Position numbers and translations under genes: made by a program. From the NCBI GenBank assembly GCA_019055375.1, contig JAHQIW010004549.1, positions 24,948 through 88,947 on the forward strand: a stretch of DNA of 64,000 nucleotides. The letters run 5' to 3'. This DNA comes from Parelaphostrongylus tenuis (Eukaryota; Nematoda; Chromadorea; Rhabditida; Metastrongylidae). This document shows positions 11,380 to 22,306 of this stretch, piece by piece. The number at the start of each line of letters is the position of its first letter. The first letter of the stretch is position 1. Under the pieces are notes generated by a model. It was not told where the DNA came from, did not search any database, and saw nothing but the letters and a program-made list of their open reading frames with translations.

Positions 11380-12290
11380 TGGATGGGATGACATCCACTG
11401 CGAGACAATGAAGGGCTTCATTGAAAAACAATGTTGTCTTCAGAAAGCAAAAATGAATTTCATTTCTTATAATCCTTGGCTAACACGATATCATCTATGG
11501 CTCAATATAAATGAAGGTAATAAACAGAGTTGTTTCACAACCAATTTTCACGCAGATTTGCAAATTAGGCATCGTCTCTTATTGAAAAACTTGTTCACCC
11601 CCAATATTTTCAAATCATCGAAAACGATAGAAGGATGGATTCTTCACGTCCATCTTTCTTCATTTGTTGATTGCAGACAAACAGAAGTGCGAATTTCGAG
11701 ATAACGATTATCATCGAAAAGAACGACTTTAGAGCATTCCATTTAAAGCGAACTTAAGTACAATAAAATCTTCAAGAGGCAATTAATGACTAGAATACTA
11801 CGAGAAAAAAACGGGTAGGAAATGAAGTAGTGAAAGAATTTCTGTTGAGTTATTGAGAGCAAGATTTGGGGATACAAACAAGTTGAAATGTGAAATACCC
11901 AGTGGCTAAGCATTCACATCTCACAAGTGACTAGTTGATACCACCATAATATCAAAAAACTGTATACATTTACTGTAACTTAGATCCTACATCGTCCCTA
12001 AAAAATCCACAAGGACACATGCAGAATTTCTCGAATTAATTGTTACAGAGTTCACGAACGCGATAGATGCGAGTAGTTCACTAGAAGATTCATAATTATA
12101 CACATTGTCCAACTAGAATAACTATAAGTAGAAGATAGACAATTAGTTGTTCCCAGTAGTACATCTTACGTGAGTTCTTCAAATTTCGCAAAAGATATAA
12201 ACTCTGGGTTAGAGCTATTACGCCAGTATACTTATATCAACACTTTTAGCTGACGATTTTGAGACCTTGTCCAAAATATATAATACAACC
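11380..12290. repeat. Segmental duplication, distal part of unit 1
   Basis: Collinear with 39900-40560 (for example TTATACACATTGTCCAAC at 12096 and 40406) and in part with 21520-21670 and 50180-50300. It lies downstream of the zinc-finger gene. No coding exon could be supported. Confidence 0.55.
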
Positions 12291-12339
12291 TTACAGCATA
12301 TTCTAAGCCTTTTATGAGGTCTGTTATGGCACTTATACA

Positions 12340-12382
12340 GTGCTAGACACGTGTTTCGAACTTTCGTCCTCATCAGTAGCAC
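12340..12382 (-). ncRNA. Hammerhead ribozyme, type I minimal, intact
   Basis: On the minus strand, in order: GUGCUA (stem I 5'), CUGAUGA, GGAC-GAAA-GUUC (stem II with GAAA tetraloop), GAA, ACACGUGU (self-complementary stem III), C (cleavage position 17), UAGCAC (stem I 3'). Stem I is a perfect 6 bp and all core residues are present. Stem III has no loop, so it should work best as a dimer or in a longer transcript. Confidence 0.85.
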
Positions 12383-12548
12383 AACGTCTTTCGGCTAATC
12401 GCCTCCTTTTACAAGATTGGAAGCCGTACAAATTACACTCTGCGTAAGCAGAAAGGATTATCAACCGACGATGACCCTTTGACCTTACACAGAGTGCAAT
12501 TTGTACGGTTCCATTCCCTAAAAATGGGGCGAGTAGCCGAAAGGCACC

Positions 12549-12591
12549 GTGCTACTGATGAAGCCGAAGGCCAAAACATGTGTCCAGCATT
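12549..12591 (+). ncRNA. Hammerhead ribozyme remnant
   Basis: Partner of 12340-12382 in the opposite arm. GTGCTA, CTGATGA, a GCC-GAA-GGC stem II and ATGTGTC are kept, but the conserved G12 of GAAA is now A (CCAAAAC), so cleavage is not expected. Confidence 0.65.
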
Positions 12592-13320
12592 GTATAATTG
12601 CCATGATAGACCTCATAAACGGTTCAGATTATGCTGTCAGAGATATAAACTCTACAATGTGTTTAGCCTCTTGTTTTGACACAAAGGAATCTCATAACAG
12701 CACTTAAATCACTTCATGTATTACTAGAATAAGTACGCAAAAAGACTGTCACAAAACCTTTGAAATTCGAACTGTTAATAATGTGCAGAATAAAAATCCC
12801 ACAAGCAGCAACATACAGTTGGTGAAAAAGTAGACATACCACCTCTCATGATCTTTATAAGACCAGAATTTGAGTTGAACTCAACAAACTTAGGAAAGTA
12901 TCACTCCAAAGCACAGTCCGAACATTTCCTCCATTTTCTTGTGTTGCTCTCGCGAAGGGCTACAAAACAGCCAACTACCTTGCTTCAACAGAACACTATC
13001 ACAAATCACTGAGCGGAAAAAAAACCTAGTAATACTGAGATTAGATAGATTAACTGAGATTGAGAAAACCTACGGAAATTTAATCACATGGGCGCTAGCG
13101 CAATGCGCAACTCTATTGTGGAATCGAACATGTCGAACAATGTTTGCTCTACTCAGAGTGCTATAAGGACAAACCGAACAGCCGTACCTAAAATTCATAT
13201 ACAAGAAGAAAAACGAAACATGGCCACTCGTCTATCATTATAAATAAAATCAAATCGGAAAAAAATTAGAAAAATGCACAAAATAAGAAAATTCTTCTAA
13301 ATTATTTCTAAGTGATCTGT

Positions 13321-13325
13321 AGTAC

Positions 13326-13356
<31 letters not shown>

Positions 13357-13363
13357 ATATGGA
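13321..13363. repeat. (TA)n microsatellite
   Basis: TATA-rich simple repeat inside the zinc-finger segment. Confidence 0.85.
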
Positions 13364-13659
13364 GGTCGTCGCCAAGTAGCTTTTGACGTGAAACTGAACC
13401 CACAGCCTCTCAACAATTCTTGCCAATTGATAGCAAACGCTATACGAAACGCTTCAGCCTGGCTATCCTCGAGATTGCTAGGAGGTGCTCAACCAGTATT
13501 CTACAACGTTCGTGAAGATAAGGAAATCCTCAAGGAAACGAGGAGACAAATCGACTGCCAGAAGTAGTGCGACCCGTGCGATAGAAAGAAAGATCCGATA
13601 CGAATCGAATGATGGTATAAAGTGGAAAATATAAATATACAAACTTTGTTCAAAAGTCA

Positions 13660-14290
13660 ACGCTAGCTTTCCATTGTGGATCTTTCTTGAGCTAAGCGAT
13701 GTTAAACCTTATAGGGATAGCAGGTATCCTTTTCAGAACATTGACATTTAGTGGCCGTTTTTCTTCGAACAGGCATTTTTCGCTAGACTCTTTTCAGCAT
13801 TCGAGAGTTCAAGAAATAATATTCCCAAACTGCTCATGCTTTTTAGAAAGGCATTTGTAGTATGCTGAAGCAGCAAAGAGAAAATTACGTTTCACTTTCG
13901 AAACAGTGCCTGCTGTTTCAACTTCGTAGCGCATTTTTTAGATACATAACAATAAGTTTAAACTTCAGTGGCCACCAAGTGCCACAAAAGATGAAATATC
14001 ACCGAGGGATTTTGCAAAGCTACTTTTAGTAAAATACGGTCCTTTTCGGTTAAAAGGGAACAAATGAATATTCAACTTCATTAGGTGTACGAGAATTTCC
14101 ATATGAGTGTTAGTCATCGTTCGCAAGCTTGAGTCTCTGGACAGCGCAGTAAATGACCGGCTTTGTAAGACACCCCTCAATAACGCTGCAAAATCCAAAA
14201 CAAATTTGTGTTTCACACGACGACACGCTTTGTCATATCTCGCCTATATTTCGCTGGATAGAACTTCTTCCTTGAAGTGCTAATATTGTT
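13660..14290. repeat. M1-type repeat, left end and modules
   Basis: The M1 terminus CCTTTTCGGTTAAAAGGG begins near 14041, with the family block TTCGCAAGCTTGAGTCTCTG behind it. M1-like internal modules fill 13680-13980. The right terminus is missing. Confidence 0.5.
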
Positions 14291-14292
14291 TC

Positions 14293-14362
14293 GATTGCAC
14301 AAGCCAAAGCATGACGCATCCCTCAGGAATTGATCGACGCCGAGAGCCTTATCATTTATTCT
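14293..14362 (+). repeat. T1 SINE tail fragment
   Basis: GCATCCCTCAGGAATTGATC and CGCCGAGAGCCTTATC match the 3' end of the T1 SINE. Confidence 0.6.
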
Positions 14363-14439
14363 TATACATGCATGCATATGTGTATGTATGCGTATATACA
14401 TGCGCACGTATAAGTGTACATGCATGTCATATATATATA

Positions 14440-14479
<40 letters not shown>

Positions 14480-14490
14480 TATACCCGTAT
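14363..14490. repeat. (TA)n/(TATG)n microsatellite
   Basis: Alternating purine-pyrimidine repeat; the apparent YIYIYI-type ORF across it is an artefact of the repeat. Confidence 0.85.
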
Positions 14491-15689
14491 ACAACAAATA
14501 GCACGTAATGAACACAATCTAGCATATCTTCCATTTAATTCAATGTCTCCCGTCCGTCACCAGGAAAGTTCAACTGAATTTTGACTCTAGATGACAGATC
14601 CCTGCAGGTCCATCCTCATGTGTACCATATAGTGGTTGAATACATTCTCTCTTGAATCCGATGCTATCTTGGATAAAGGTGGCAGAATCTTTCCACTTTC
14701 CCACCTAAAACAGCCGATACTTTTGTGGGTCAGGACCTAGTCCAGCACCACTAATCCGACAATGAAACGAAGAGGAACTTAGTTTGCCCTAGTTGAGTCG
14801 AACATTTTGTTGGAAAATAGAGTTGGCTTACCATTAGTTTGGACTTGATATTGAACAGAACGCTGAAGAAAAAAGGTAAATGAGCAACCTAACTTACAAG
14901 TGAAATTTCGTGTGCTTCCTGTTTATATGATCACTCATGATTCCAGCGTGCGTAACCATGTCCTTGTTGCAAAGCTAAATGTGGAAAGTAACAAATTGAC
15001 CTGTTTCGGACATTGTGCGTCAAAAGATGGCGCAGACAAGCTTATATCTGCATGGTCACGTGCGCCACATGCGAATCGACGCTATTCAAAAATCTGCTAC
15101 TTCTCGAAGATACTGCCTTACTTATTCACTAGACACGTCCGGATCTCTCCTCACTCGAGACTTACGTTTAGTTCCCATATAAAAGCAAATTGAAAGAAGT
15201 TGTGGCGTCGATTCCAAGAAACGCTATTCATTCGGGTTCCTATGTGTACTTGTGATCAAAAAAGATCGAAACTGATCATTCATGATTGTGAATAAGATAA
15301 CTCCAATCTTCTACTAGTAAGTACATTTTGACGAAGCAAAAATACATCAGAGACTGTTCTAAGTTATCTCCGATGCAAAATTTCACCTCACTGGAAATCC
15401 GATAAGTCGTTCAGAAGTGCATTTAGTTGACTGGATCACTACAATCCACTCCTAGCTCATCTCGCAAAGATATGGAGGACAAAAGTTCTTGTTCAAAAGT
15501 GTTAAATCTTCAGTGCGCCTTGAACGGAACTACATCACTAGGCACTGGCAGAGCGTATGCGGAAAGATTAGACTTTAGCAATGATTGAGTCAATCTACCC
15601 TTAACGGCTTGGTGTTACAGATTACCTACTACACATAATCAGCAAGTATATCGAGATTGTCAGCTTAGCTTATACTAGCTCATGAACTT

Positions 15690-15900
15690 GAGTTAACCCT
15701 TTAGGGAACACCGTTGGTAGGCAGGCGGCGTCGCGCCGTCGCTTTCGCGGAAGACGCAGACAGGCAGCATCTGCACGTCGGTGCATGCACTGGTTGTCCG
15801 CCTGCCTTCCCACGAGACGCGACGCCGCCATTACACTAGTTGGGTGAGATATGACGTCGCGGCTTGGTACGAAATCTACCATATGGTCCGTAAAAGGTAG
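15690..15900. mobile_element. GC-rich MITE (family G), copy 2
   Basis: It starts AACCCTTTAGGGAACACCG, shares CAGGCGGCGTCGCGCCGTCG with copy 1, and ends ATGGTCCGTAAAAGGT. Confidence 0.6.
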
Positions 15901-17168
15901 ATCATTTGATTACGATTTATTGGCTTGTTCGAAACCAGTATAAGATCGTGAATCATGAATGACCAACTTCTAATTAAAAGTCGACTTTGGTCAGAATTGA
16001 AAAGGAACTAACCGCACATTGCACTCTGTCCTTCAATATTTCGAACTTTTTAAGGAACGCACAACGCTCCGTACTCGCTCCACAAGGAATGGATCTAAAT
16101 GTAAAACATGGACAATGTAAAAATCCCAGTACTGTAATGATTAACTTTTATTACTGCCAATCCTTCTAATGAGGCAGAGTACAAAGTATGATGTAGACAC
16201 AAGAATGCTGCGATACGAGGAGAACCCAGAAGCTGAACATGCTTTGAACACCTTTTCAAAACTGACCACTACCCGATGCACCATCGAAGCCTTTGCTCTG
16301 CCTTTCTTTCAACAAAATTTGACCATATCGGTGCTCACAGCAATCACTCGACAACATGACTGAGCAGTTTTGTCCCGTATCTCAGCATTCTTGTGATGAG
16401 ATTCCCTCCAATACCACGATTAGAGTTCTCACCCCTAAAAAAGCCATCGCGCACTTTACTGGATCCTTCTCGTTTGTTTTCGATATCAGGAACGTCTTGA
16501 GATTCCATAGGAACATCTAGCGATACGTCATTCTCGCTGATGTCATCTTCGGCTGCCTGTGAAAGCAATTTATTGAGTTGGCAAGAGATCTTCGAATTTT
16601 TTCGTTCTTGTTGATTGATTTTCATGCATTTGAGTTTTGTCTTTACTCTCGTTTGAAGCATCTTCTTGTGGTTATTTTGATATACAACACTTACACATTT
16701 GCTCCAAAATGGAATCGTCCCAAGAGCAAAAAACGATTTTTGCTGCTACATGATGAGCATCGTTTGGGTTCAAGTGGCGCTTTGGCACGCAACGATAATC
16801 GTGTAGCAAACAATCGCTTTTTCTTTCCGAATAATTCCATCTCAAAACAAATTTGTAAGTGTTGTATGATAAAAGAACCGCAAGAAGATGCTCCAAAGTA
16901 TGGTAAGAACAAAAACTTAGATACATGAAAAATAATCGACAAGAACGAAAAAGTTTGGAAAATTTCTTGTCGCCTCAATATTTCTCAAAATTCCCATTGT
17001 TTGGAATTATATAACAGAAGAATCGGATAACCTCTTCAGAATAAAACTATGGATATGAGGAATTCTAAGAAATACTGACAAGTTCTTAGTTCTCTAACTA
17101 ACCGATTCCGTTGCTTCGCAGTCAAGCAAGGAGCCAGCATCCGGCAAAGCGAGACATGCTCTGAGTTC

Positions 17169-17640
17169 CTAAACAGTCGGAGTAAGATCTGCTTGAATTG
17201 TGTACAAATTATTTATACGCAGAGGAGCGCAAAAACCACTCTAAACAAGCACTTTCTCAATTGATTCTAAAATATTTTATCGATGATCATCATTACAAGA
17301 ACTACAGAAGGAGAATAAAATCCTATTCACTACAAAAAATACGGAGAAAACGCCGACGTTAAAGTTATTCCACTTTGTGTGAAAACAAAACTGCCGCTAA
17401 CGATGGACCTCCTTCCCCCCCAACACCCTCGACGAACAACACAGAAGACGACGGAAACTGTCAACCACCACATCACAGGCGATCCTTGATCCTTTTTCTC
17501 TTGCTTTTCAAGTGAACTATTCATTCAATTATGATCTAATTCCTATTTAGTTCTCATCACTTCATTTACTATTTGTGTTCAATATGTATCAGTATGATCG
17601 TTTGACCATGTATAATCCGTTTAATCCGCTTACCACGAAC
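17169..17640. other. Upstream flank of zinc-finger unit 1
   Basis: Weak similarity to 57600-57680 (GCAGAGGAGCGCAAAAACC). A minus ORF starting MNSSLEKQEKKDQGSPVMWW at 17524 could be a first exon, but no splice link or homologue was found in the other units. Confidence 0.3.
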
Positions 17641-17737
17641 ACTCTGTATTGTTTAGGCAATAAAGGTTTAATATGCCTGGTAATCATTATTTGAGCCACG
17701 CATGTCAGTGGTCTGTCAATGAGGGCTGACTTATAGA

Positions 17738-17780
17738 GCCCGATACACGTGTTTCGATCTTGCGATCTCGTCAGTCGGGC
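17738..17780 (-). ncRNA. Hammerhead ribozyme, type I minimal, intact
   Basis: Minus strand: GCCCGA, CUGACGA, GAUC-GCAA-GAUC, GAA, ACACGUGU, A, UCGGGC. Stem I is 6 bp and perfect. Stem II is 4 bp closed by a GNRA loop. Stem III is fully palindromic. Confidence 0.9.
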
Positions 17781-18150
17781 AGTTACCCTTTCTCGTCTTT
17801 TGCTAATCTCTGTGGGTGCTCCAGTCCCCACAATAAGAGTTAGCGACGACGTACGATTTACACTCTATGTTCAGTAAAGAACTCACCAAACACAGAGTTT
17901 TGTACACTCGAATGCTCGTGGCTAGTATATTCAATATATCTATCTTTTGTTTCGAGTGTTTTCTTAAGACCACGGCTCAAATTTCAATATTTATAATTGA
18001 ATATACTAGCCACGAGCATTCGAGTGTACAAAACTCTGTGTTTGGTGAGTTCTTTACTGAACATAGAGTGTAAATCGTACGTCGTCGCTAACTCTTATTG
18101 TGGGGACTGGAGCACCCACAGAGATTAGCAAAAGACGAGAAAGGGTAACT

Positions 18151-18193
18151 GCCCGACTGACGAGATCGCAAGATCGAAGCACGTGTATCGGGC
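18151..18193 (+). ncRNA. Hammerhead ribozyme, partner copy with one core-adjacent change
   Basis: Mirror of 17738-17780. The only difference in the motif is GAAG instead of GAAA, which turns the A15.1-U16.1 pair into G-U. Reduced activity is likely. Confidence 0.8.
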
Positions 18194-18309
18194 TCTATAA
18201 GTCAGCCCTCATTGACAGACCACTGACATGCGTGGCTCAAATAATGATTACCAAGCATATTGAAAATTTGAGCTGTGGTCTTAAGAAAACACTCGAAACA
18301 AAAAATAAA

Positions 18310-18331
18310 GGTTTAGTTACCCAAGTTTGAG
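18310..18331 (+). other. SL1-like spliced leader sequence
   Basis: A 22-nt match to nematode SL1 with a single A-to-G change (GGTTTAGTTACCC then AAGTTTGAG). It is not followed by the GTAAAC donor of an SL1 RNA gene but by GAAGACGTTGGG, and an ATG follows soon after. That fits a retrocopied trans-spliced transcript better than an SL RNA gene. It directly abuts the hammerhead palindrome and its flank. Confidence 0.7.
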
Positions 18332-18600
18332 GAAGACGTTGGGTCGACAATGTTCCTCTCTCCGGGTTGCAGAAGAAAAAAGTTGCGGTATACAACGACA
18401 AGAGATCATGTGAAACAACAGAATCGTGCTCTTATAAAGAAGTAGGTTGACTACAAGAAAACTCTCATTTGTGACCCAATTTCGTGGATTCTACAGGCTC
18501 GATTGCCTCCTATTTGAATGGGGTATACCCAAGTCAATCATTTGAACTTATTCACTTCGTATCTCAACTCCTCAAACATCACTGATGGGTAATAGCCTAC
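18332..18600 (+). pseudogene. Possible retrocopy body behind the SL1 tag
   Basis: From the SL1-like tag a short frame starts at an ATG near 18350 and reads MFLSPGCRRKKLRYTTTRDH followed by about 11 residues to a stop. No family recognised. The 3' limit and any poly(A) are not visible. Confidence 0.3.
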
Positions 18601-18654
18601 ATTAAAACATCTCAGACAAACTCGATTAACATGCATCCTACTGATAAAGATAAA

Positions 18655-18949
18655 AGGATAAAGCTCTCGACGTTGATCAATCCCTGAGGGATGCGTCTGC
18701 ATTCGACTTCAATTTTCAAACTCGTTTGATGTGATTGAATGCATATCTGGCCTTTACAATGACTCGCGGTGGCCTCCCGCTGAACCGAGTCAGTGCTGCT
18801 TATCCTCCCAGACAAGTCTGAGACCTGCCTTGGTACCAATTTACCGACCCCGGAGGGATGGATGGCTTGGTGAGCCATGAGCACGAGATCGAACCATTGA
18901 CCTCGTGTGCGACGCAGGACACCTCTAACCACTGCGCCACATGTGCTCA
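18655..18949 (-). mobile_element. T1 tRNA-derived SINE, full length
   Basis: Reverse copy with tail AAAGGATAAAGCTCTCGACG, body CAGTGCTGCTTATCCTCCCA, and head with GAGATCGAACCATTGACC (box B) and CTAACCACTGCGCCACATG (box A). Confidence 0.8.
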
Positions 18950-18981
18950 TCCTATCACATACTTTTCATAGGAATGTAATC

Positions 18982-19650
18982 CTATTGATACCATTTTGAA
19001 TATTCGTTATTCCTGATCAAACCAACCGAGAAGAATACGATCAACTCAATCAAGCGATCATTCCGTATGACCGCGCAAGATAAGCATTCAAACAACTCGA
19101 CTAGGCAAACCTGTTCTGTCGGTTTCTGCTCGAAGAGATCCAACTCATCAGGTCCATCAACCGGTGGCTTTTCATCTCTTAATTCGAACAGCCTGACAGT
19201 GCCCTGAGCACAGTCAGTGTCTTCCGCCAAAGGGGACCGACAGAGCGATCTATTCGAAGATCGCAACAGATCAGCAGAGAACTTTGACGGCGTAGAACCT
19301 TAACATATTTGGGAATATTCTTGGAAATATTAAAAGAAACCTGCTCTTTGGCTGAAATCACCTGCTCACCTGATGCGAGCGATTCGTGGTCGGTCACTCG
19401 GAAATTGTAGTACGACCTCATCAGCTGAAATCGCCCGAATACCTCATGGATTCGACGATGACAACGAAATATCTAAAAGGAATCTCACGAGGAACGAGGT
19501 CAGATCCTGGACTTGTTCGGGACTTTCCAACTCCACTTGAACCAGTACCATCGTGCGGGTAGACCGTCCTGGTGTAATACTCTCCGGAAGCTGGAAGACG
19601 TCAGACGTTAAGAGTTTGCGTAGTCCGCAATTACACCAACCGCATCACTT
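18982..19650. repeat. P-family repeat, copy 1
   Basis: The minus-strand half (18982-19265) encodes a frame containing GPDELDLFEQKPTEQ; the plus-strand half (19345-19650) has CACCTGATGCGAGCGATTCG and CCAGTACCATCGTGCGGG. The same head-to-head layout recurs at 45560-46540 and 59865-60640 and, reversed, at 26160-27000. Confidence 0.55.
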
Positions 19651-19664
19651 CTGCTTTATTTTAA

Positions 19665-20115
19665 CCCTTTAACACGTTGACAACGATCCGAGTCGTTTTC
19701 AGCAAAGACCGCACGCCACGTGTGCGACGTCGCGGCGCGGTGAGAGTCTTCATTATCACGTTTTACAATGGAAATTTGGGAATTTGTTTGGTAATCCGAG
19801 TTGCAGAGGGGATATTATCGTGATTAAATAATGAAATATTGCAAAAGAGAGTTGAGTTCGTTATAGTGAGTATCTGCCGTTTCACTCAACATTCGAGAAT
19901 TCAGGAGAAAGGTTCGCCACTTGTTTCTGCAATAGAGAGCTTCATCGATGTTTCTTCTATCATATTTTACCATTTAAGCTACGAAATTTCCTTTAGTTAC
20001 GACAAAGATGCACATTTCATTATAAAACTATCACAACGTCATTGTAGCCGCCGCGCTCGCTGGGGACGGTGGCGCGTGTCGCGCAGGATTTCAACGTCGT
20101 TGTCAACATGTTGAG
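19665..20115. mobile_element. Fold-back repeat, GC-rich
   Basis: ACACGTTGACAACGATCCG at 19672 is mirrored by ACGTCGTTGTCAACATGTTG ending near 20112. The arms carry CG-rich tracts and the centre is AT-rich. Confidence 0.5.
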
Positions 20116-20570
20116 GACCATACGGTTCATTTTGTACTAAGCTACGCGACGTCACCGCTCACTCACCTACTGTAAATGCGGCGTCGCTACGTGGGGAAAG
20201 CAGGCGCAGATAGCCAGACATGCAGATGCTGTCTTCTTGCGACAACCGCGCAAGCGACGGCGTGACCGGCCTTCCGGTCAGTTGTGCTCCTCAAAATGTT
20301 GATAGTTTTCTGATTAAACATCAGATAGTTAAATATTCGGCGACTTTTGTGGAGAATAAATGCGAGGAAATGAATCGAGTGTAAGAAGTGCTGCGATCCG
20401 CAGAATAAATTGTGACGACGGGTCGTATGAGATAACCCTTGAAGGACCATACGGTTCGTCTTGTTTCGAGCTCTGCTACTGTAATGGCGGCACCGCGTCT
20501 CGTGGGAAAACAGACGCAGATAGCTAGACATGCATACACAGACATGCAGATGCCGCCTGCCTATCGACGA
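20100..20570. mobile_element. GC-rich MITE (family G), copies 3 and 4
   Basis: Two relatives at 20110-20300 and 20430-20570 share GAGGACCATACGGTTC and CAGACATGCAGATGC, flanking a 130-bp stretch. Confidence 0.5.
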
Positions 20571-21060
20571 TGGCCCTCAAAGATAAAATCGGAAATGAGG
20601 GGACATACGAAGCCTTGGCATTGATGTACCTCTCGTTCAAATACTGTCTTGACAGCATCCGATTTCTATATATCACCTATGTCACCCATCGTCCATTTGA
20701 TGGCCGAGTTATACGAGTTGCCGCTCCTGAACCAGCAGTTAACGCTCTACTATCAAGCAGGCGTCAAGTATAGTCTATTCGAAGGTAATGTTACATGCTT
20801 CGTAAGAGCCGCGTAAGCCATCGACCGATTATCACTCTAGATCGCAACGTCAAGTGATCCTTTCACTCTGGATACTCTGATACATCCATAACACCATCGA
20901 AATTTGTAGGGGTCGAGCCGTAGGACATGTGACTATGGAGAGACGTGCGAGAACGGCGAAATGTGCATCAGCTACTGGGTATACCATGCTAACCTCATAA
21001 GGGGGTTATTTGGGTCATGACTATTGTGCATACAAGCTCCAGAAGCGTTGTATAAACGTT
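20571..21060. other. Unannotated
   Basis: No convincing exon or repeat recognised. Confidence 0.35.
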
Positions 21061-21499
21061 TAAAGTAAATCGTCTTCAGCATAATAAGACAAATCCAAAT
21101 ATTTCTCCGAAACTGAAAGAAAAACGCCGATCAAACGACGCCAATTGCGCGCTGCTTTGTGATGGGCACTGCATGCAGTGAATTCAGTTGCCGTTCCCAA
21201 CGGGTTGTGAAAGCCGAATGCATTGCCACACCCTCCGGATTGGTCGACGCTTACTTTATTTTTTATCGTTTTACCGATAGTCACTAGAATTTCCTCGAGG
21301 AAGTGTACAGAACTTCGTCGACAGAGAAAACTAACAAAGCAGTTCTCCAGATAATGTTCAGAAACTTCCGTTGTGCAATTTCACTTGAACTCAACGCTCT
21401 GGAGATATTCCCAACGAAATCAAGTGTTACGCAATGTTGTGTTTAATTATTGTCCACTACGAGGAACTGATTCATCCTCTATTTTGTGGTCATGATGAT

Positions 21500-21670
21500 G
21501 ATTCAAAAGATGATCGCAAACGGTAAAAGGCCGAATTTCTCCCATTTTAATTCTCTTTCAAGTTGCGGATAGAATTAGTCGAGACATGCGACAATCACAA
21601 GAAAAAATCGACAATTTATCTTCTAGAAAACCGACATTAGAGCATTCCAATAAAAGCACATTTGATGTAG
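21500..21670. repeat. Duplication unit 2, distal piece
   Basis: GACATTAGAGCATTCCAATA matches the equivalent places in units 1 (11730) and 3 (40044). Confidence 0.4.
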
Positions 21671-22045
21671 ATAAGGTATGACAAAGTGATTTATTGTGGG
21701 AAGTGGTTTGTTCCCAAAGTGTAGCTTACTGACTGATTATGCGTACTGTGTGATGCACGATGAGTGCCAACTGATCAGTCATGTTTCTTTTGTGAGCCGA
21801 TCGGTTCTACTAGTTCTGTGCACAGGATGAAACTGCCACGCGCGACTGTGTGTTTGGGCACTAGTTGTATGATCCTTTATACGAATGACGAAGGTGATAA
21901 ATCAAATGATAGGAATAAAACAACAATCTGAAGTATACAAACATTACAAAACTGTTATAGGCCTCTTCTATCGACTGCTCTTTATAGACCCTCTCAAAAT
22001 GATATAATCTGATAAGGATAAAACGTCCTTGAGCTGTTAGGTTTA

Positions 22046-22093
22046 GTGGTACACAGGCGCCTGTTTCGTCCTATTGAGACTCATCAGTACCAC
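22046..22093 (-). ncRNA. Hammerhead ribozyme with G at the cleavage position
   Basis: Minus strand: GUGGUA, CUGAUGA, stem II GUCUCAAUAGGAC, GAA, ACAGGCGCCUGU (12-nt palindromic stem III), G, UACCAC. The fold is complete but position 17 is G, which hammerheads do not tolerate. Confidence 0.7.
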
Positions 22094-22258
22094 CTCCCTC
22101 GGTTCAGCCGATCCCGTGAGGTTAAATAAGCTATAAAGGAGGCGACGCCGAGTGAAAAAATCACCCCAATTTAGGTTATGTATTTACTTGACATTGTGGT
22201 GATCGGCTGTCGAGCACATAGCTGTTATAATGGCTGCGATCGGCTGAAGCGAGGGAGG

Positions 22259-22306
22259 GTGGTACTGATAAGTCCCAATAGGACGCAACAGTCGCCTGTA
22301 TACTAC
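22259..22306 (+). ncRNA. Hammerhead ribozyme remnant
   Basis: Right-arm partner of 22046-22093. CTGATAA replaces CTGATGA and GCAAC replaces GAAAC, so it should be inactive. Confidence 0.55.

Larger units (their letters stand above)
12293..12639. mobile_element. Hammerhead fold-back element, family A
   Basis: The arms 12293-12448 and 12484-12639 are inverted copies around a 35-nt centre: TTACACTCTG against CAGAGTGCAATTTGTACGG. The left arm has an intact hammerhead on minus, the right arm a decayed one on plus. Confidence 0.75.
12902..17168 (-). pseudogene. C2H2 zinc-finger gene, duplication unit 1 (damaged)
   Basis: Exons on minus, with GT/AG borders: 17103-17168 (ELRACLALPDAGSLLDCEAT), 16433-16556 (AAEDDISENDVSLDVPMESQ), 16013-16094, 14898-14974 (LCNKDMVTHAGIMSDHINRK), about 14838-14868 (VLFNIKSKLM), about 14712-14787 (GKLSSSSFHCRISGAGLGPD), 13074-13187 (YGCSVCPYSTLSRANIVRHV then RFH) and the terminal 12902-12959 ending LRESNTRKWRKCSDCALE and TGA. 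The 13074 exon is a C-x2-C-x12-H-x4-H finger. Phases match the copy at 42.3-45.0 kb. Against function: 16013-16094 is one base shorter than its 83-nt counterpart, and a TAG precedes the donor near 14712. DNA binding is inferred from the finger. Confidence 0.65.
17670..18261. mobile_element. Hammerhead fold-back element, family B: near-perfect palindrome
   Basis: The arms 17670-17935 and 17996-18261 (266 bp each) are exact inverted copies except two positions (17677 and 17752 with their partners), around a 60-bp spacer. Part of the spacer (about 17946-17990) is itself an inverted copy of 18262-18304 just outside the right arm. Each arm carries one hammerhead. The 80- and 76-residue ORFs in the arms start with the same 20+ residues because the arms are identical; I do not treat them as genes. 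Confidence 0.9.

Noticed and set aside
17589..18330. Two minus/plus ORFs (17589-17831 and 18100-18330) sharing their first ~50 residues
   Set aside because: They are the same DNA in the two arms of a palindrome and overlap the ribozymes; there is no splice context or protein family.
18310..18400. SL1 RNA gene
   Set aside because: There is no GTAAAC-type donor after the leader, no Sm site recognised and no adjacent 5S rRNA gene.
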